Below the pieces are notes generated by a model. It was not told the DNA's origin. It saw only the letters and a program-made list of their open reading frames with translations, and searched no databases. The position numbers and the translations under genes were made by a program. From positions 1,364,001 to 1,428,000 of the forward strand of contig NC_018721.1 in assembly GCF_000153485.2 (NCBI RefSeq): a stretch of DNA of 64,000 bases. Direction: 5' to 3'. The stretch is from Psychroflexus torquis ATCC 700755 (GTDB taxonomy: Bacteria > Bacteroidota > Bacteroidia > Flavobacteriales > Flavobacteriaceae). Position 1 is the stretch's first letter. Every line of letters starts with the position of its first letter. Shown piece after piece: positions 17,778 to 27,020 of the stretch.

Positions 17778-18683
17778 CTATTTCAATTTAACAGGCATAA
17801 AAATTTCTGCTTTCCAACTTAATTCATCTCCACCATAATTGGGGTTGTTATAGAAAAATTCTACAGGTGTTTTATGTATTTCAATTTCTTGTCGTTTTGC
17901 CTCTTCTAGCAAGGCATACCAAGCTCTATCTGAAGTTATATAATTTCCATTATAAATAGCTTTAATGGCCTTTACACCGTTATACTGCTTGTATTTTAGA
18001 TCCTTATGTTCCGGTAAAGAATCACTCTTCATAATAGGAAAACAAAAATTGTACGCGATACTGTCATTTTCGATATTCCAGTTGGTCACTTCAATAAAAG
18101 GAGTGCCATTCATTTTTATACCATCGTTAGCTAAAATTGAACTTAGAAATGAGTAATTCCGCATCATTCCTTTTGCTTTATTCATCTGTAAGTCTTTTAT
18201 AGAAACATAAGCGCAATAGGTGGATGGCGTTGTGCTTTCTCCAATAACCGATACTTTAATTTTTTTTAGATGGCCCTTTAATTTGTCCATAAAATTGGTG
18301 ATTGTCTTTAGTGTAACTTTTTCAAAATCTGTATTAGAAAACGGAATAGACATTTTATTTTGAAAGCTGTTTTCTTTGTTACTTACATAGACTTTCACTT
18401 TAGAAACAGAATCGTTTACAGAGCTTATTTTCCAATTATAAAGATATACAGTATCATTTATATTGATTTTCTGAGTTAGACTATTTAAGTTTTCTTGCTG
18501 AACAATATTTGACCCCTCTAAACCTAAATTCCATTGTTTTAAGGATTGATTGATCGTGCCGGCGGTCGTATTCACTTTAAAAGTGACTAAATAATCATAA
18601 GGTTTTAAAAATAAATACCAAATTAAAAATCCTGCTATCAAGAGACCAACTAATACAACTATTTTCTTCGTGATTTTACTCAT
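17778..18683 (-). CDS. Membrane-anchored GyrI-like (effector-binding) protein
   Basis: The 301-residue protein starts with one transmembrane helix (IVVLVGLLIAGFLIWYLFL, about residues 8-26) and faces outward by its charge pattern. The second half contains two GyrI/SRPBCC-like units, ending with EEAKRQEIEIHKTPVEFFYN and SWKAEIFMPVK, which is the effector-binding fold otherwise found in AraC-type regulators. It may bind a small ligand at the membrane. Its start overlaps the end of the haloperoxidase gene by 8 bp and it is followed two bases later by the GH13 signal-peptide ATG. The role in carbohydrate use is unknown. Confidence 0.65.
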   Translation of the reverse strand: MSKITKKIVVLVGLLIAGFLIWYLFLKPYDYLVTFKVNTTAGTINQSLKQWNLGLEGSNIVQQENLNSLTQKININDTVYLYNWKISSVNDSVSKVKVYVSNKENSFQNKMSIPFSNTDFEKVTLKTITNFMDKLKGHLKKIKVSVIGESTTPSTYCAYVSIKDLQMNKAKGMMRNYSFLSSILANDGIKMNGTPFIEVTNWNIENDSIAYNFCFPIMKSDSLPEHKDLKYKQYNGVKAIKAIYNGNYITSDRAWYALLEEAKRQEIEIHKTPVEFFYNNPNYGGDELSWKAEIFMPVKLK

Positions 18684-20019
18684 GGGCCATTATAAGATTT
18701 TCAGTTACCAATTTTCCTATCTTTTTACCTTGGTCTAGACCAATTTCTACAGAAGATCTAAAATGTATACCACCATACATCCTACTTATGGCAGCTTCAT
18801 CTGCAGCAGCTTCAAAGGAAGCAAAAGACCGTATTGGTAATCCGAAAACAAGCTCTGTATCGTCATCAAAATAAAAATTATTTCCAAAAATTGAAGTCAA
18901 AACGGTAGATGCAGCACCAGAGGCTACAGAATGTCCGCTGGTATATTCTGGAAAAGGAGGTGTTTGTAAAATTGGCTTCCATTCATCATCAAAATACGTC
19001 TTGATTAGTGTTTCTGGCCTTACCAAATTAGACCTGTATTTTTCATCCCAACAACTGATAAACGCATCAGCAATAGCAATAGATGTTTTGGTATAAGCAA
19101 AAATAGTTTTGTTAAAATCTGCACCACTTTTTTTAGACGCGATCTTTGTAATTCCTATCCAATGGGCACCAGGCGTTATTTTTTTAACGGCGAACATTAA
19201 ATGCCCTCTAGTTACAGTAACGTAAGGATTGCAATCCCAAAATTGTGCAATGGCTATTTCTTCTGATTGATCTCCTTTTTTGGAAATTCTATTGCTAATA
19301 TCATAGACTTCCTTTAATTCTTTATAAAATATAGAGCTTTTATCCATAGAAAATTCAGGCGGAGGGATAGGTTTAAATTGGGCAGCAGAATCTAAGACAA
19401 AAGGACGCATTTTATCCCAATGAGGTTCTAAGCCGTCCATATATGAGGGTGGAGTGGGCTGCCATCTAGATTCCTCTTTAGAATTTACCCTAAACTTAGA
19501 CATCGTCCTAGTTTGAGCGTAATTATCAGCCCCCATCCAACTTGTAATAAATGTAGAGACTGCTAAGCCATATTCCTTAGAATCTTCAAATTCTCTTGGA
19601 TTTTTAGCTTCCCATACGCTGTATAAACTATCTCTGTGCTTTTCGATTTTGTCTTCAGAGAAAATTAACTGCTTGCTTAAATTTATATGTGCAATGATTG
19701 CCGCAAGTGGATAGTTTATTAATTTTTGTGGATCTGCTTTTGGAATCCCTTTTAAATGTTTTATTTGATTTTTTAAAGAGTGATAAAGCGTGTCTTTTTG
19801 TGCTATAATTTCGTAAGCAGCAATATTTGGATATACAAAAACTCTACTTGCCACAGGTGGCGAAAAGATATCATGAACCATCACTTCCATCACCTTATCT
19901 ACAGATGAATGAAAATCTTCAGTGGTGACTATAATAGGTTCTGATGTATCCTTACAAGAGAACACTAAAAATAAAATCATAAGTAACACTAAAGAGGATT
20001 TGTACGTTTTTCTTACCAT
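18676..20019 (-). CDS. Vanadium-dependent haloperoxidase/PAP2-family lipoprotein
   Basis: The 447-residue protein has a lipoprotein signal (SLVLLMILFLVFSC). The vanadate/phosphate pocket is visible: PEYTSGH near residues 354-360 and SRMYGGIHFRSSVE near 410-423, matching the P-SGH and SR-G-H motifs of the haloperoxidase/PAP2 superfamily. Family members oxidise halides with peroxide or hydrolyse phosphate; the sequence alone does not decide which. It sits between the two VCBS lipoproteins and the GyrI-like gene, in the same direction and with almost no spacing. Such a protein next to ASPIC/VCBS and SusCD genes is a recurrent Bacteroidota arrangement without a settled function. Confidence 0.85.
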   Translation of the reverse strand: MVRKTYKSSLVLLMILFLVFSCKDTSEPIIVTTEDFHSSVDKVMEVMVHDIFSPPVASRVFVYPNIAAYEIIAQKDTLYHSLKNQIKHLKGIPKADPQKLINYPLAAIIAHINLSKQLIFSEDKIEKHRDSLYSVWEAKNPREFEDSKEYGLAVSTFITSWMGADNYAQTRTMSKFRVNSKEESRWQPTPPSYMDGLEPHWDKMRPFVLDSAAQFKPIPPPEFSMDKSSIFYKELKEVYDISNRISKKGDQSEEIAIAQFWDCNPYVTVTRGHLMFAVKKITPGAHWIGITKIASKKSGADFNKTIFAYTKTSIAIADAFISCWDEKYRSNLVRPETLIKTYFDDEWKPILQTPPFPEYTSGHSVASGAASTVLTSIFGNNFYFDDDTELVFGLPIRSFASFEAAADEAAISRMYGGIHFRSSVEIGLDQGKKIGKLVTENLIMAHE

Positions 20020-20022
20020 CTT

Positions 20023-23000
20023 CTATTTTATTAATTTATATACTTGCGCACTATCATTATTAATAGTTGTTAATAAATATGATACTCCTTTTAAAGTGAT
20101 AATATTTAAATTTTTAATCGCTTTTTGACTGAAATCTAACCCAATAGTGCTCCCTAAATCAATGTGAGTCTCGTTATAAATTAATGCGCCAGGAAATGAA
20201 TCGAATCTTCCGTGAAATGGAATAACACCGAAATAATTTCCAGCAGCTAATACTTCTTGCTTTTCATCTCCATTAAAATCATATTTTAAAAAGGTCGAAA
20301 TAGGCGAAACTTGTAATTCATTTTTGAAGGGTATAAACTCATATATATTATTTTCATTTTTTAAATATCCAGAGGCCAAGGTATGTACCTCTAAAACAGT
20401 CGCATTTTGTAAAACGGATTTCTCAAAAATATCTTCAATCGGTATTCCTGCAAAGCTTTTATAGGTTGTAAATTTCTTTTTTAAACTTACGATCTGGCTT
20501 GCTAATTCATCCAACCCTAGTACCGGATAATAATTACCGTTTTTATAGTTGCATACAATAGTTTCTGTACTTCCATTTCCATCAAAATCTGCATAATACA
20601 TTTTTAATGGATAGTCTTTAGAGGCTTTAAATTTAGTATTTGTTCCCCAATTTCCCAGCAAATAATCTGTGTCTCCGTCGGCATCAATATCAAAAGGTAT
20701 AATTTGTTGCCACAATCCGTTTAATTTGGAATCCGTAAGTTTTTCTTCGATGAACCTACCATTGGTATTTTTAAAAAATTTAGGCGACATCCATTCTCCT
20801 ACAAGAATTAAGTCTGTAAAACCATCTGCATCATAATCTTCCCAAATGGCATCTGTAATCATCCCCATATTTTGGAACAGTTGGTTTTTTAAAATTGAAA
20901 ACTTACCATTCTCATTTTTTAAAATATATGAATTAGGAATTTTACCAAAGTCGTTAGAGACAGCATTGTTTCCAATAAAAACATCCAAATCTCCATCACT
21001 ATCATAATCATTTGCTTTTATAACTGATGCGTTTTCAAAGTATTTTGGAAGTTCTTGTTTTATAAAACCAGTATCAATTTGGGTGTAATAGGTGTCTAAT
21101 AAAGGAGTGCTTTTATTATAAAAATCCGCGCCTCCTGTACCAATAATCAAGTCATTTTTTGCATCGTTATCAAAATCTGCAATAAGCGCAACAACGTCCT
21201 CATTTCTGTTATCTTTAGCAAAGGTTTTTATTTCTCTTTCTACAAACATACTATCTGTTTGCATAAAAATTCTAGACGATTCAAATTTAGAACCACCAAA
21301 ATACACATCTTTTTTCCCGTCGTTATTTAAATCACCTACAGCCGTTGCAGGTCCTAGATCCGACACTTGATAAGGAATTAATTTTTGTCGATTAAAATCT
21401 ATGTAATTATCTTCTTCATGTGTAAAATTGATACCCAAATTGTCATCTACTTTTTTAAACACTGCTTTTGTTTTTGAGACTAAGGAGGTATACTTGAAAG
21501 GCTTTGTATCTTCTGGGCTGATCACTAATCTTTGATTTAGAGCTACATCATTTATAACTTGCTCGGTTTTATCAGGCCAAACAATTTTTAAAGAATCTAT
21601 TTTCAAAATATCGCCAAAACCAAAATGAACCATCGGTTCTGACGAGGCTTGGAAACCTCTCACAGTGTACAATTCTTTGTATTGTAAGGTTCCTTGATAA
21701 TAGGCATAAACTTTAGTCCCAATACCAAACGTATTGGGTTTAGGATATTTGAATTCTAGCTGGAGATAACTTGCCTTTTCATCGGTTTGATTTACATACA
21801 CGGATACCTCTTCATTGATGTTATTCACCACCAAATCCAAATCACCATCATTATCTAAATCTCCCATTGCCGTAGCACCCGAAATCCCCTTTTTATCATC
21901 TAGCCAAGTACTAGATTTATCTTCAAATTCTAAATTTTTGGTGCCTTTAAAAATATAGTTGTGCGCCTCTCCAGAAGGCATTAGTTGTAATGCTTGTTGA
22001 TCTACTAATTTTGTATTGTCTATTTTATTCTGAATTTGATCACTGGAAACAAAGTTGATGTAATCTAAATCGTTGGGTCTTTTGTTAATGCCATTAGAGA
22101 TAAAAAGATCTTGTTCTCCATCTTGATTATAATCCGCAAATAAACTGCTCCAACTCCAATCTGTTGATGCTATACCGCTTAATAAAGCGGTTTCTAAATA
22201 TCCTGAATTCTGTTGATTTATATAGAGCATGTTTCTACTATACTGATAATGATACCCGTATTTCTCGATCTTCATTTTTTGAATTTGGATATTTTCATCT
22301 CCCTGAGATCTTTTTAAAACGTCTTCATCTTCAGCTAACATATCCAAAGAAATAATATCTGGCAATCCATCATGATTGATATCAGCGGCATCATTCCCCA
22401 TAGAAAAACGAGAGGTATGTCCAAAATATTCTTTTAATTGGTTGGTAAATGTACCATCTCTATTATTTATATAGTAGTAGTCATCCTCATGAAAATCGTT
22501 ACCCACATACATATCTGGATATCCATCCTGATTAAAATCGCCTACGGAAATAGCTAAGCCGTAGCCATTTATACCTCCGAAAATTCCTGCGGTTTCGCTT
22601 ACATCTGAAAAGGTTCCGCCATCATTTCTAAGTAATTTATCACCAGTCTGATCATTGCGCTTGTTTCTTAAATCCGCTTTTCCAAATGATTCTTGAGTAT
22701 GAATTGCATGGTTAAGAAGATAGATATCTAAATCTCCATCAAGATCATAATCTAAAAATGCAGCAGATGAACTATAAGAACCAAAGTCTAACTTATATTT
22801 TTTAGCAGATTCTGTAAATGTTTCATCTCCATTATTAATGTACAATTCATTATGACCATAAAAACCATTAATACCCACCACTGCACAGACATAAATATCT
22901 AGAAGACCGTCACCATTTACATCTCCCATTACCGCGCCTGTATTCCATGAGCTATTCCCTTCAACACTTGCTTTTTGGGTAATCTCTTCAAATTTTAAGT

Positions 23001-23268
23001 TTCCTTTGTTTATAAAAAGTTTGTTTTTAACTTGATTTCCTGAAAGAAAAACATCTAACAATCCATCATTATTAATATCGCCTAAAGCGACACCACCTCC
23101 ATTGTAATAGTATAGATAATCTAGAATATTCAGCTCGTTAGACTCGCTAATGGTATTGCTAAAGGCTAGTCCTGTGATCTTAGAAGAAGTGGTTTTAAAT
23201 AACAAATCATTGTCACAACTTATAAATAAAACCGCTAAGCATAGTATGATATATTTATTATTAGTCAT
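20023..23268 (-). CDS. ASPIC/VCBS (FG-GAP) repeat lipoprotein, copy 2
   Basis: I place the start at ATG 23268, which gives a lipoprotein signal (YIILCLAVLFISC) and an 8-bp overlap with the preceding gene; a start 13 codons earlier would spoil the signal. The protein of about 1081 residues is filled with FG-GAP/VCBS blades, each with a calcium-loop motif such as DINNDGLLDVF, DVNGDGLLDIY and DADGDTDYL. An ASPIC/UnbV segment lies in the middle (LKIVWPDKTEQ near 560). It should form beta propellers on the cell surface or in the periplasm. It is a paralogue of the gene just upstream. Confidence 0.86.
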   Translation of the reverse strand: MTNNKYIILCLAVLFISCDNDLLFKTTSSKITGLAFSNTISESNELNILDYLYYYNGGGVALGDINNDGLLDVFLSGNQVKNKLFINKGNLKFEEITQKASVEGNSSWNTGAVMGDVNGDGLLDIYVCAVVGINGFYGHNELYINNGDETFTESAKKYKLDFGSYSSSAAFLDYDLDGDLDIYLLNHAIHTQESFGKADLRNKRNDQTGDKLLRNDGGTFSDVSETAGIFGGINGYGLAISVGDFNQDGYPDMYVGNDFHEDDYYYINNRDGTFTNQLKEYFGHTSRFSMGNDAADINHDGLPDIISLDMLAEDEDVLKRSQGDENIQIQKMKIEKYGYHYQYSRNMLYINQQNSGYLETALLSGIASTDWSWSSLFADYNQDGEQDLFISNGINKRPNDLDYINFVSSDQIQNKIDNTKLVDQQALQLMPSGEAHNYIFKGTKNLEFEDKSSTWLDDKKGISGATAMGDLDNDGDLDLVVNNINEEVSVYVNQTDEKASYLQLEFKYPKPNTFGIGTKVYAYYQGTLQYKELYTVRGFQASSEPMVHFGFGDILKIDSLKIVWPDKTEQVINDVALNQRLVISPEDTKPFKYTSLVSKTKAVFKKVDDNLGINFTHEEDNYIDFNRQKLIPYQVSDLGPATAVGDLNNDGKKDVYFGGSKFESSRIFMQTDSMFVEREIKTFAKDNRNEDVVALIADFDNDAKNDLIIGTGGADFYNKSTPLLDTYYTQIDTGFIKQELPKYFENASVIKANDYDSDGDLDVFIGNNAVSNDFGKIPNSYILKNENGKFSILKNQLFQNMGMITDAIWEDYDADGFTDLILVGEWMSPKFFKNTNGRFIEEKLTDSKLNGLWQQIIPFDIDADGDTDYLLGNWGTNTKFKASKDYPLKMYYADFDGNGSTETIVCNYKNGNYYPVLGLDELASQIVSLKKKFTTYKSFAGIPIEDIFEKSVLQNATVLEVHTLASGYLKNENNIYEFIPFKNELQVSPISTFLKYDFNGDEKQEVLAAGNYFGVIPFHGRFDSFPGALIYNETHIDLGSTIGLDFSQKAIKNLNIITLKGVSYLLTTINNDSAQVYKLIK

Positions 23269-26200
23269 TGATAGCGAATAGTTTTGGTGCCTGATTGTTA
23301 ATTGCACTAATTACATAGGTTTTACCATCTTTGTCTTTGATGGTCTTTAAGTGTTTTACTTCGTTTTTAATTACAAAACCTGACGTATTGTAGTCTTGCC
23401 AAGTAAAACCTAATTTTCCATCGCCCAATAAAACGGATCCATAATTGGCATCTAAACGAGAATATTGAGGTTTAAATTCGAAATTATTTCCAGCCATTAT
23501 AAGGTCTAAATTTCCATCTTTATTTATATCGGCACAAATGATCCCACAAACACATGAAAACTGAACTCTACTTGGTAATTTTTTTACGGTAAAGTTATTA
23601 TTGCCTTCATTAACAGCTATAATAGTTTCTGAAATGTTACTTTTTTTCATAATGGAGTTCTCTACTTTCTCTTTTGCAAATAATTCATCAATCGACTTTT
23701 TGGCATATACAGAAGCTTTTAAATTTTGTTTTTTCAAAGAAACCACTTGCCCTGTTAGTTCTTTTTTCATGTGGATTGGATAATCTTTTCCTTCCTGATG
23801 GTTGGTTGTGATTTGTTCAATAGTCCCATTGTTGTCAAAATCATTCATCCACATTTTTATAGGGTTTTCCTCAGATGTTTTATGAGCTGTATTGTTTCCT
23901 TGGTTTCCAAAAATAAAGTCGATGTCTCCATCTTTGTCCAAATCAGCTGCTTCTACGACGTTCCACATGCCGTGTAATTTATCTAAAGAAGAAGATTGTT
24001 TGATGAGTCTTCGCCCATTATTTTTATAAATTTTAGGCGTATCCCATTCCGATGTTGTGATTAAGTCTTTTACCGAGTCATTATCAATATCTACCCAAAT
24101 GGCATCAGTAATCATTCCTGCGTCTTTTAGTTCATAGGTCACTTTTTCGGTTGAGTCTTCAAAAGTTCCATCTCCATTATTTTCTAAAAATTGATGTGAA
24201 GGATTAATTCCATAGGCTCCTACTACAGATCTAGCCCCCACAAAAACATCGATATCCCCATCATTATCAAAATCATACGGAGCAACTACTGCTATATTTT
24301 TTCTAAGAGAGGGGAAGTTTTGTTTCGACAGTTCAAAATCACCTTTTCCATTGTTAAAGTATAATCTTACTGTATAGTTTATTTGTTCGCTATTTTCATT
24401 ACCCCCTGTTCCTATTAACAAATCAAGGCTACCGTTCCCATTAGCATCAAAAAAAGAAGCGGTCGTATCTTCATAAAAATCATCTTTTAAAAAAGCTTTT
24501 TGGTCTGATTTTTCTATTTCACCATTTCCAAAATTTAAGTACAATACCCCAGCTTGATCTTTGGCACCACCAATATAAAAATCTTCATTTCCATCATTAT
24601 TAACATCACCAACAGCAAGTGCAGGTCCTTCTTGCGATACCATTTTAGCAATCAATCCCTCATAATCAAAATCTGAATGACTGTTTTCCTCGTGTTTATT
24701 AAATTTATTTTCTTTGATTTCTGTTAGTAAGGTTTTATTTTTTTTGAATTGATAGGGCTTTTGAGTTTCGGTTGCTTTGGATTGCTGTAGTGTTAGTGTC
24801 GCATTTGTTTTGATATTAGTTAATTTCTGTGTTTTATCATCTGGCCAAATAACTCGTAAAGAGTCAATGATTTTTGTGCTGCCTAAGCCTATCGTCATCA
24901 CATAATCCATAGAGGATTGAAACCCTCTAGATGGTATTTGCTCTTGTACATACACTTTGTTATCATAATAGATTTTCACAGTACTCCCAATGGCAAATTT
25001 GTTCTTTTTTTCTCCTTCTAATTTTATTTTTAAATAGGTGTTGTTTGTCAAAGAATCTGTATTGTTTTGATATACAAAGGGCTTCATATTCACATTATTG
25101 ATCACCAAATCTAAGTCGCCGTCATTATCTAAATCACCATATGCAACTCCGTTGGATAAACTCGGAATTTCAAAACCCCATTCTTTATTGGCATTTTTAA
25201 AAGTAAGGTCTCCGTTGTTTTTATAGGCATAATTAGGTTGTGGTTTTACAGGCATCTTACTGATAATAGAATCAATGGCTTGTTTTTTCCCTGTTAATGC
25301 CATTTTTTGAATGATTTCATTAGCAAAAAAATCTACAAAGTCTAAGTCGGTTAAATCGTGATTTATACCATTGGTGACAAAAATGTCTCTGTAACCGTCA
25401 TTATCCATATCAAAGAGCAAACCTGCCCAACTCCAATCTGTTTTAGCAACGCCACTAAAATAGGCGATTTCAGAAAAAGTGTTGTTTCCATTATTTAACT
25501 GAAGTGTATTTTGTATGTATTGCTGAGAAAAACCTTTGCTTTGTTTTAATTTAAATACGTTATAATTTTCAAATTCCATTATAGATTTTACGCGTTGGTC
25601 TGCTTCTGGTAACATATCTGTAATAAATATGTCTGCATTCCCATCGTTATTGATATCGGCTATATCCACACCCATAGCAGAAAGGCTAAGGTGAGAAGTC
25701 CATTTTTGGATCTCTTCTTTAAAGGTGCCATCTTGATTGTTTATGTACAAATAATCGCGTTCGTAAAAATCATTGGACACATATATATCCGGATACAAAT
25801 CTCCGTTGATGTCGGTGACCATGACGCCCAAACCGAAGCCAATCAAACTTCCATATATCCCTGCTTCTTCGCTAACATCTACAAATTTCCCGTTGTCATT
25901 TCTGAGTAACATATCTCCAACACCTCTAAATATTTCAGGCACATTTCCCCAATCTTGAGCTCGCTTATCCCTTTGTTCTGCATAGCCTAAACTACTTACA
26001 GGAATATTACTATTGTTTAAAATATAAGCGTCTAGATCGCCATCTTTATCATAATCAAAAAAGGAAGCATGTGTTGAGAAGCCAGTTTTATCGAGGTTAT
26101 ATTCTGCTGCTTTTTCTGTGAAGGTTAAATCTCCATTGTTGATATACAAATCATTGTCATGGTTATTTCCTTTCATATTACCTGCATTACTAACGTAGAT

Positions 26201-26614
26201 GTCCAGTAATCCATCAGTATTAATATCTACCATCACAACCCCTGTAGACCAAGGTTTGTTACCCTCAATACCAGCATTTTTAGAAATATCCTCAAATTCT
26301 AAATCTCCTTTATTTAAATACAATTTGTTAGCAACCATATTACCAGTTAAGTAAATATCTGCTAAACCATCATTATTGATATCTCCTATAGCAACGCCAC
26401 CACCGTTATAAAAATTACGATATTTAAAGATGTTAAAGTTCTTTTGGTTTTTAACCTTGTTGAAGAAATCGATACCTGTTTTTTCTGAATTTAATAAGGT
26501 GAATAGAGTTTCAACTTCATCTGAAGTGGGCGTTATTTCTTGTTCTTTTTTACAAGCGTTGAGAAGAAAAGAAATCATTAATACTGGTAAAATCCTTTTT
26601 AATATAAATTGCAT
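23261..26614 (-). CDS. ASPIC/VCBS (FG-GAP) repeat lipoprotein, copy 1
   Basis: The chosen ATG at 26614 begins a lipoprotein signal (ILPVLMISFLLNAC); an in-frame start 12 codons upstream is less suitable. The roughly 1117-residue product has the same order as its downstream neighbour: NFYNGGGVAIGDINNDG near the N-terminus, many DxNxDGxxD calcium loops, an ASPIC/UnbV segment (LRVIWPDDKTQ) in the middle, then a second propeller. Proteins of this type are exported binding or scaffold proteins. The gene follows SusD after a terminator at 26963-26989, so it may have its own promoter. Confidence 0.86.
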   Translation of the reverse strand: MQFILKRILPVLMISFLLNACKKEQEITPTSDEVETLFTLLNSEKTGIDFFNKVKNQKNFNIFKYRNFYNGGGVAIGDINNDGLADIYLTGNMVANKLYLNKGDLEFEDISKNAGIEGNKPWSTGVVMVDINTDGLLDIYVSNAGNMKGNNHDNDLYINNGDLTFTEKAAEYNLDKTGFSTHASFFDYDKDGDLDAYILNNSNIPVSSLGYAEQRDKRAQDWGNVPEIFRGVGDMLLRNDNGKFVDVSEEAGIYGSLIGFGLGVMVTDINGDLYPDIYVSNDFYERDYLYINNQDGTFKEEIQKWTSHLSLSAMGVDIADINNDGNADIFITDMLPEADQRVKSIMEFENYNVFKLKQSKGFSQQYIQNTLQLNNGNNTFSEIAYFSGVAKTDWSWAGLLFDMDNDGYRDIFVTNGINHDLTDLDFVDFFANEIIQKMALTGKKQAIDSIISKMPVKPQPNYAYKNNGDLTFKNANKEWGFEIPSLSNGVAYGDLDNDGDLDLVINNVNMKPFVYQNNTDSLTNNTYLKIKLEGEKKNKFAIGSTVKIYYDNKVYVQEQIPSRGFQSSMDYVMTIGLGSTKIIDSLRVIWPDDKTQKLTNIKTNATLTLQQSKATETQKPYQFKKNKTLLTEIKENKFNKHEENSHSDFDYEGLIAKMVSQEGPALAVGDVNNDGNEDFYIGGAKDQAGVLYLNFGNGEIEKSDQKAFLKDDFYEDTTASFFDANGNGSLDLLIGTGGNENSEQINYTVRLYFNNGKGDFELSKQNFPSLRKNIAVVAPYDFDNDGDIDVFVGARSVVGAYGINPSHQFLENNGDGTFEDSTEKVTYELKDAGMITDAIWVDIDNDSVKDLITTSEWDTPKIYKNNGRRLIKQSSSLDKLHGMWNVVEAADLDKDGDIDFIFGNQGNNTAHKTSEENPIKMWMNDFDNNGTIEQITTNHQEGKDYPIHMKKELTGQVVSLKKQNLKASVYAKKSIDELFAKEKVENSIMKKSNISETIIAVNEGNNNFTVKKLPSRVQFSCVCGIICADINKDGNLDLIMAGNNFEFKPQYSRLDANYGSVLLGDGKLGFTWQDYNTSGFVIKNEVKHLKTIKDKDGKTYVISAINNQAPKLFAIND

Positions 26615-26962
26615 GCGTGTAAAATTATATAAACAATGAACTAAATACATTAAAGTTTTACTCCTCTACAAGTTTGAAAATTTGGAGAAAAATTAGTCAA
26701 AATCCCTTTATTGACAAGTAATAAATTGAGATTTATTTAAAAAAAAGAGATTGGTTTTGGAATGCTCGATATAAGTTATTTTTTAGGTTTTCAAAAAAAT
26801 ATATGCTAATATGAAGTTGTTTAAATAGATGACTTCATCAAAATTAAAAGCTTAATACACAATGATACTATTTTTTAAATAACTAATTATAGATAACTAG
26901 GATAGATTCATATACAAATTTAAAGTAAATAAATAGCAGTGTTATTAACTCCTAAAAATAAT

Positions 26963-26989
26963 AAAGAGGGTGTTTAAAACACCCTCTTT
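26963..26989 (-). terminator. Terminator between susD and the VCBS genes
   Basis: Arms AAAGAGGGTGTT and AACACCCTCTTT pair perfectly around a short TAA loop. The hairpin lies 32 bases after the susD stop and splits the locus into a SusCD unit and an enzyme unit. The remaining bases of 26615-27020 show only a box TAAATTTG (complement of 26915-26922), a weak promoter candidate for the VCBS unit. Confidence 0.8.
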
Positions 26990-27020
26990 GACTCAAATAA
27001 ACAAAAAAATATACAAAGTT

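Noticed and set aside
20023..26614. Repeated short D-x-N-x-D-G DNA blocks, considered as a CRISPR-like or tandem repeat.
   Set aside because: They are coding repeats of FG-GAP/VCBS calcium loops at irregular spacing with no constant spacers.
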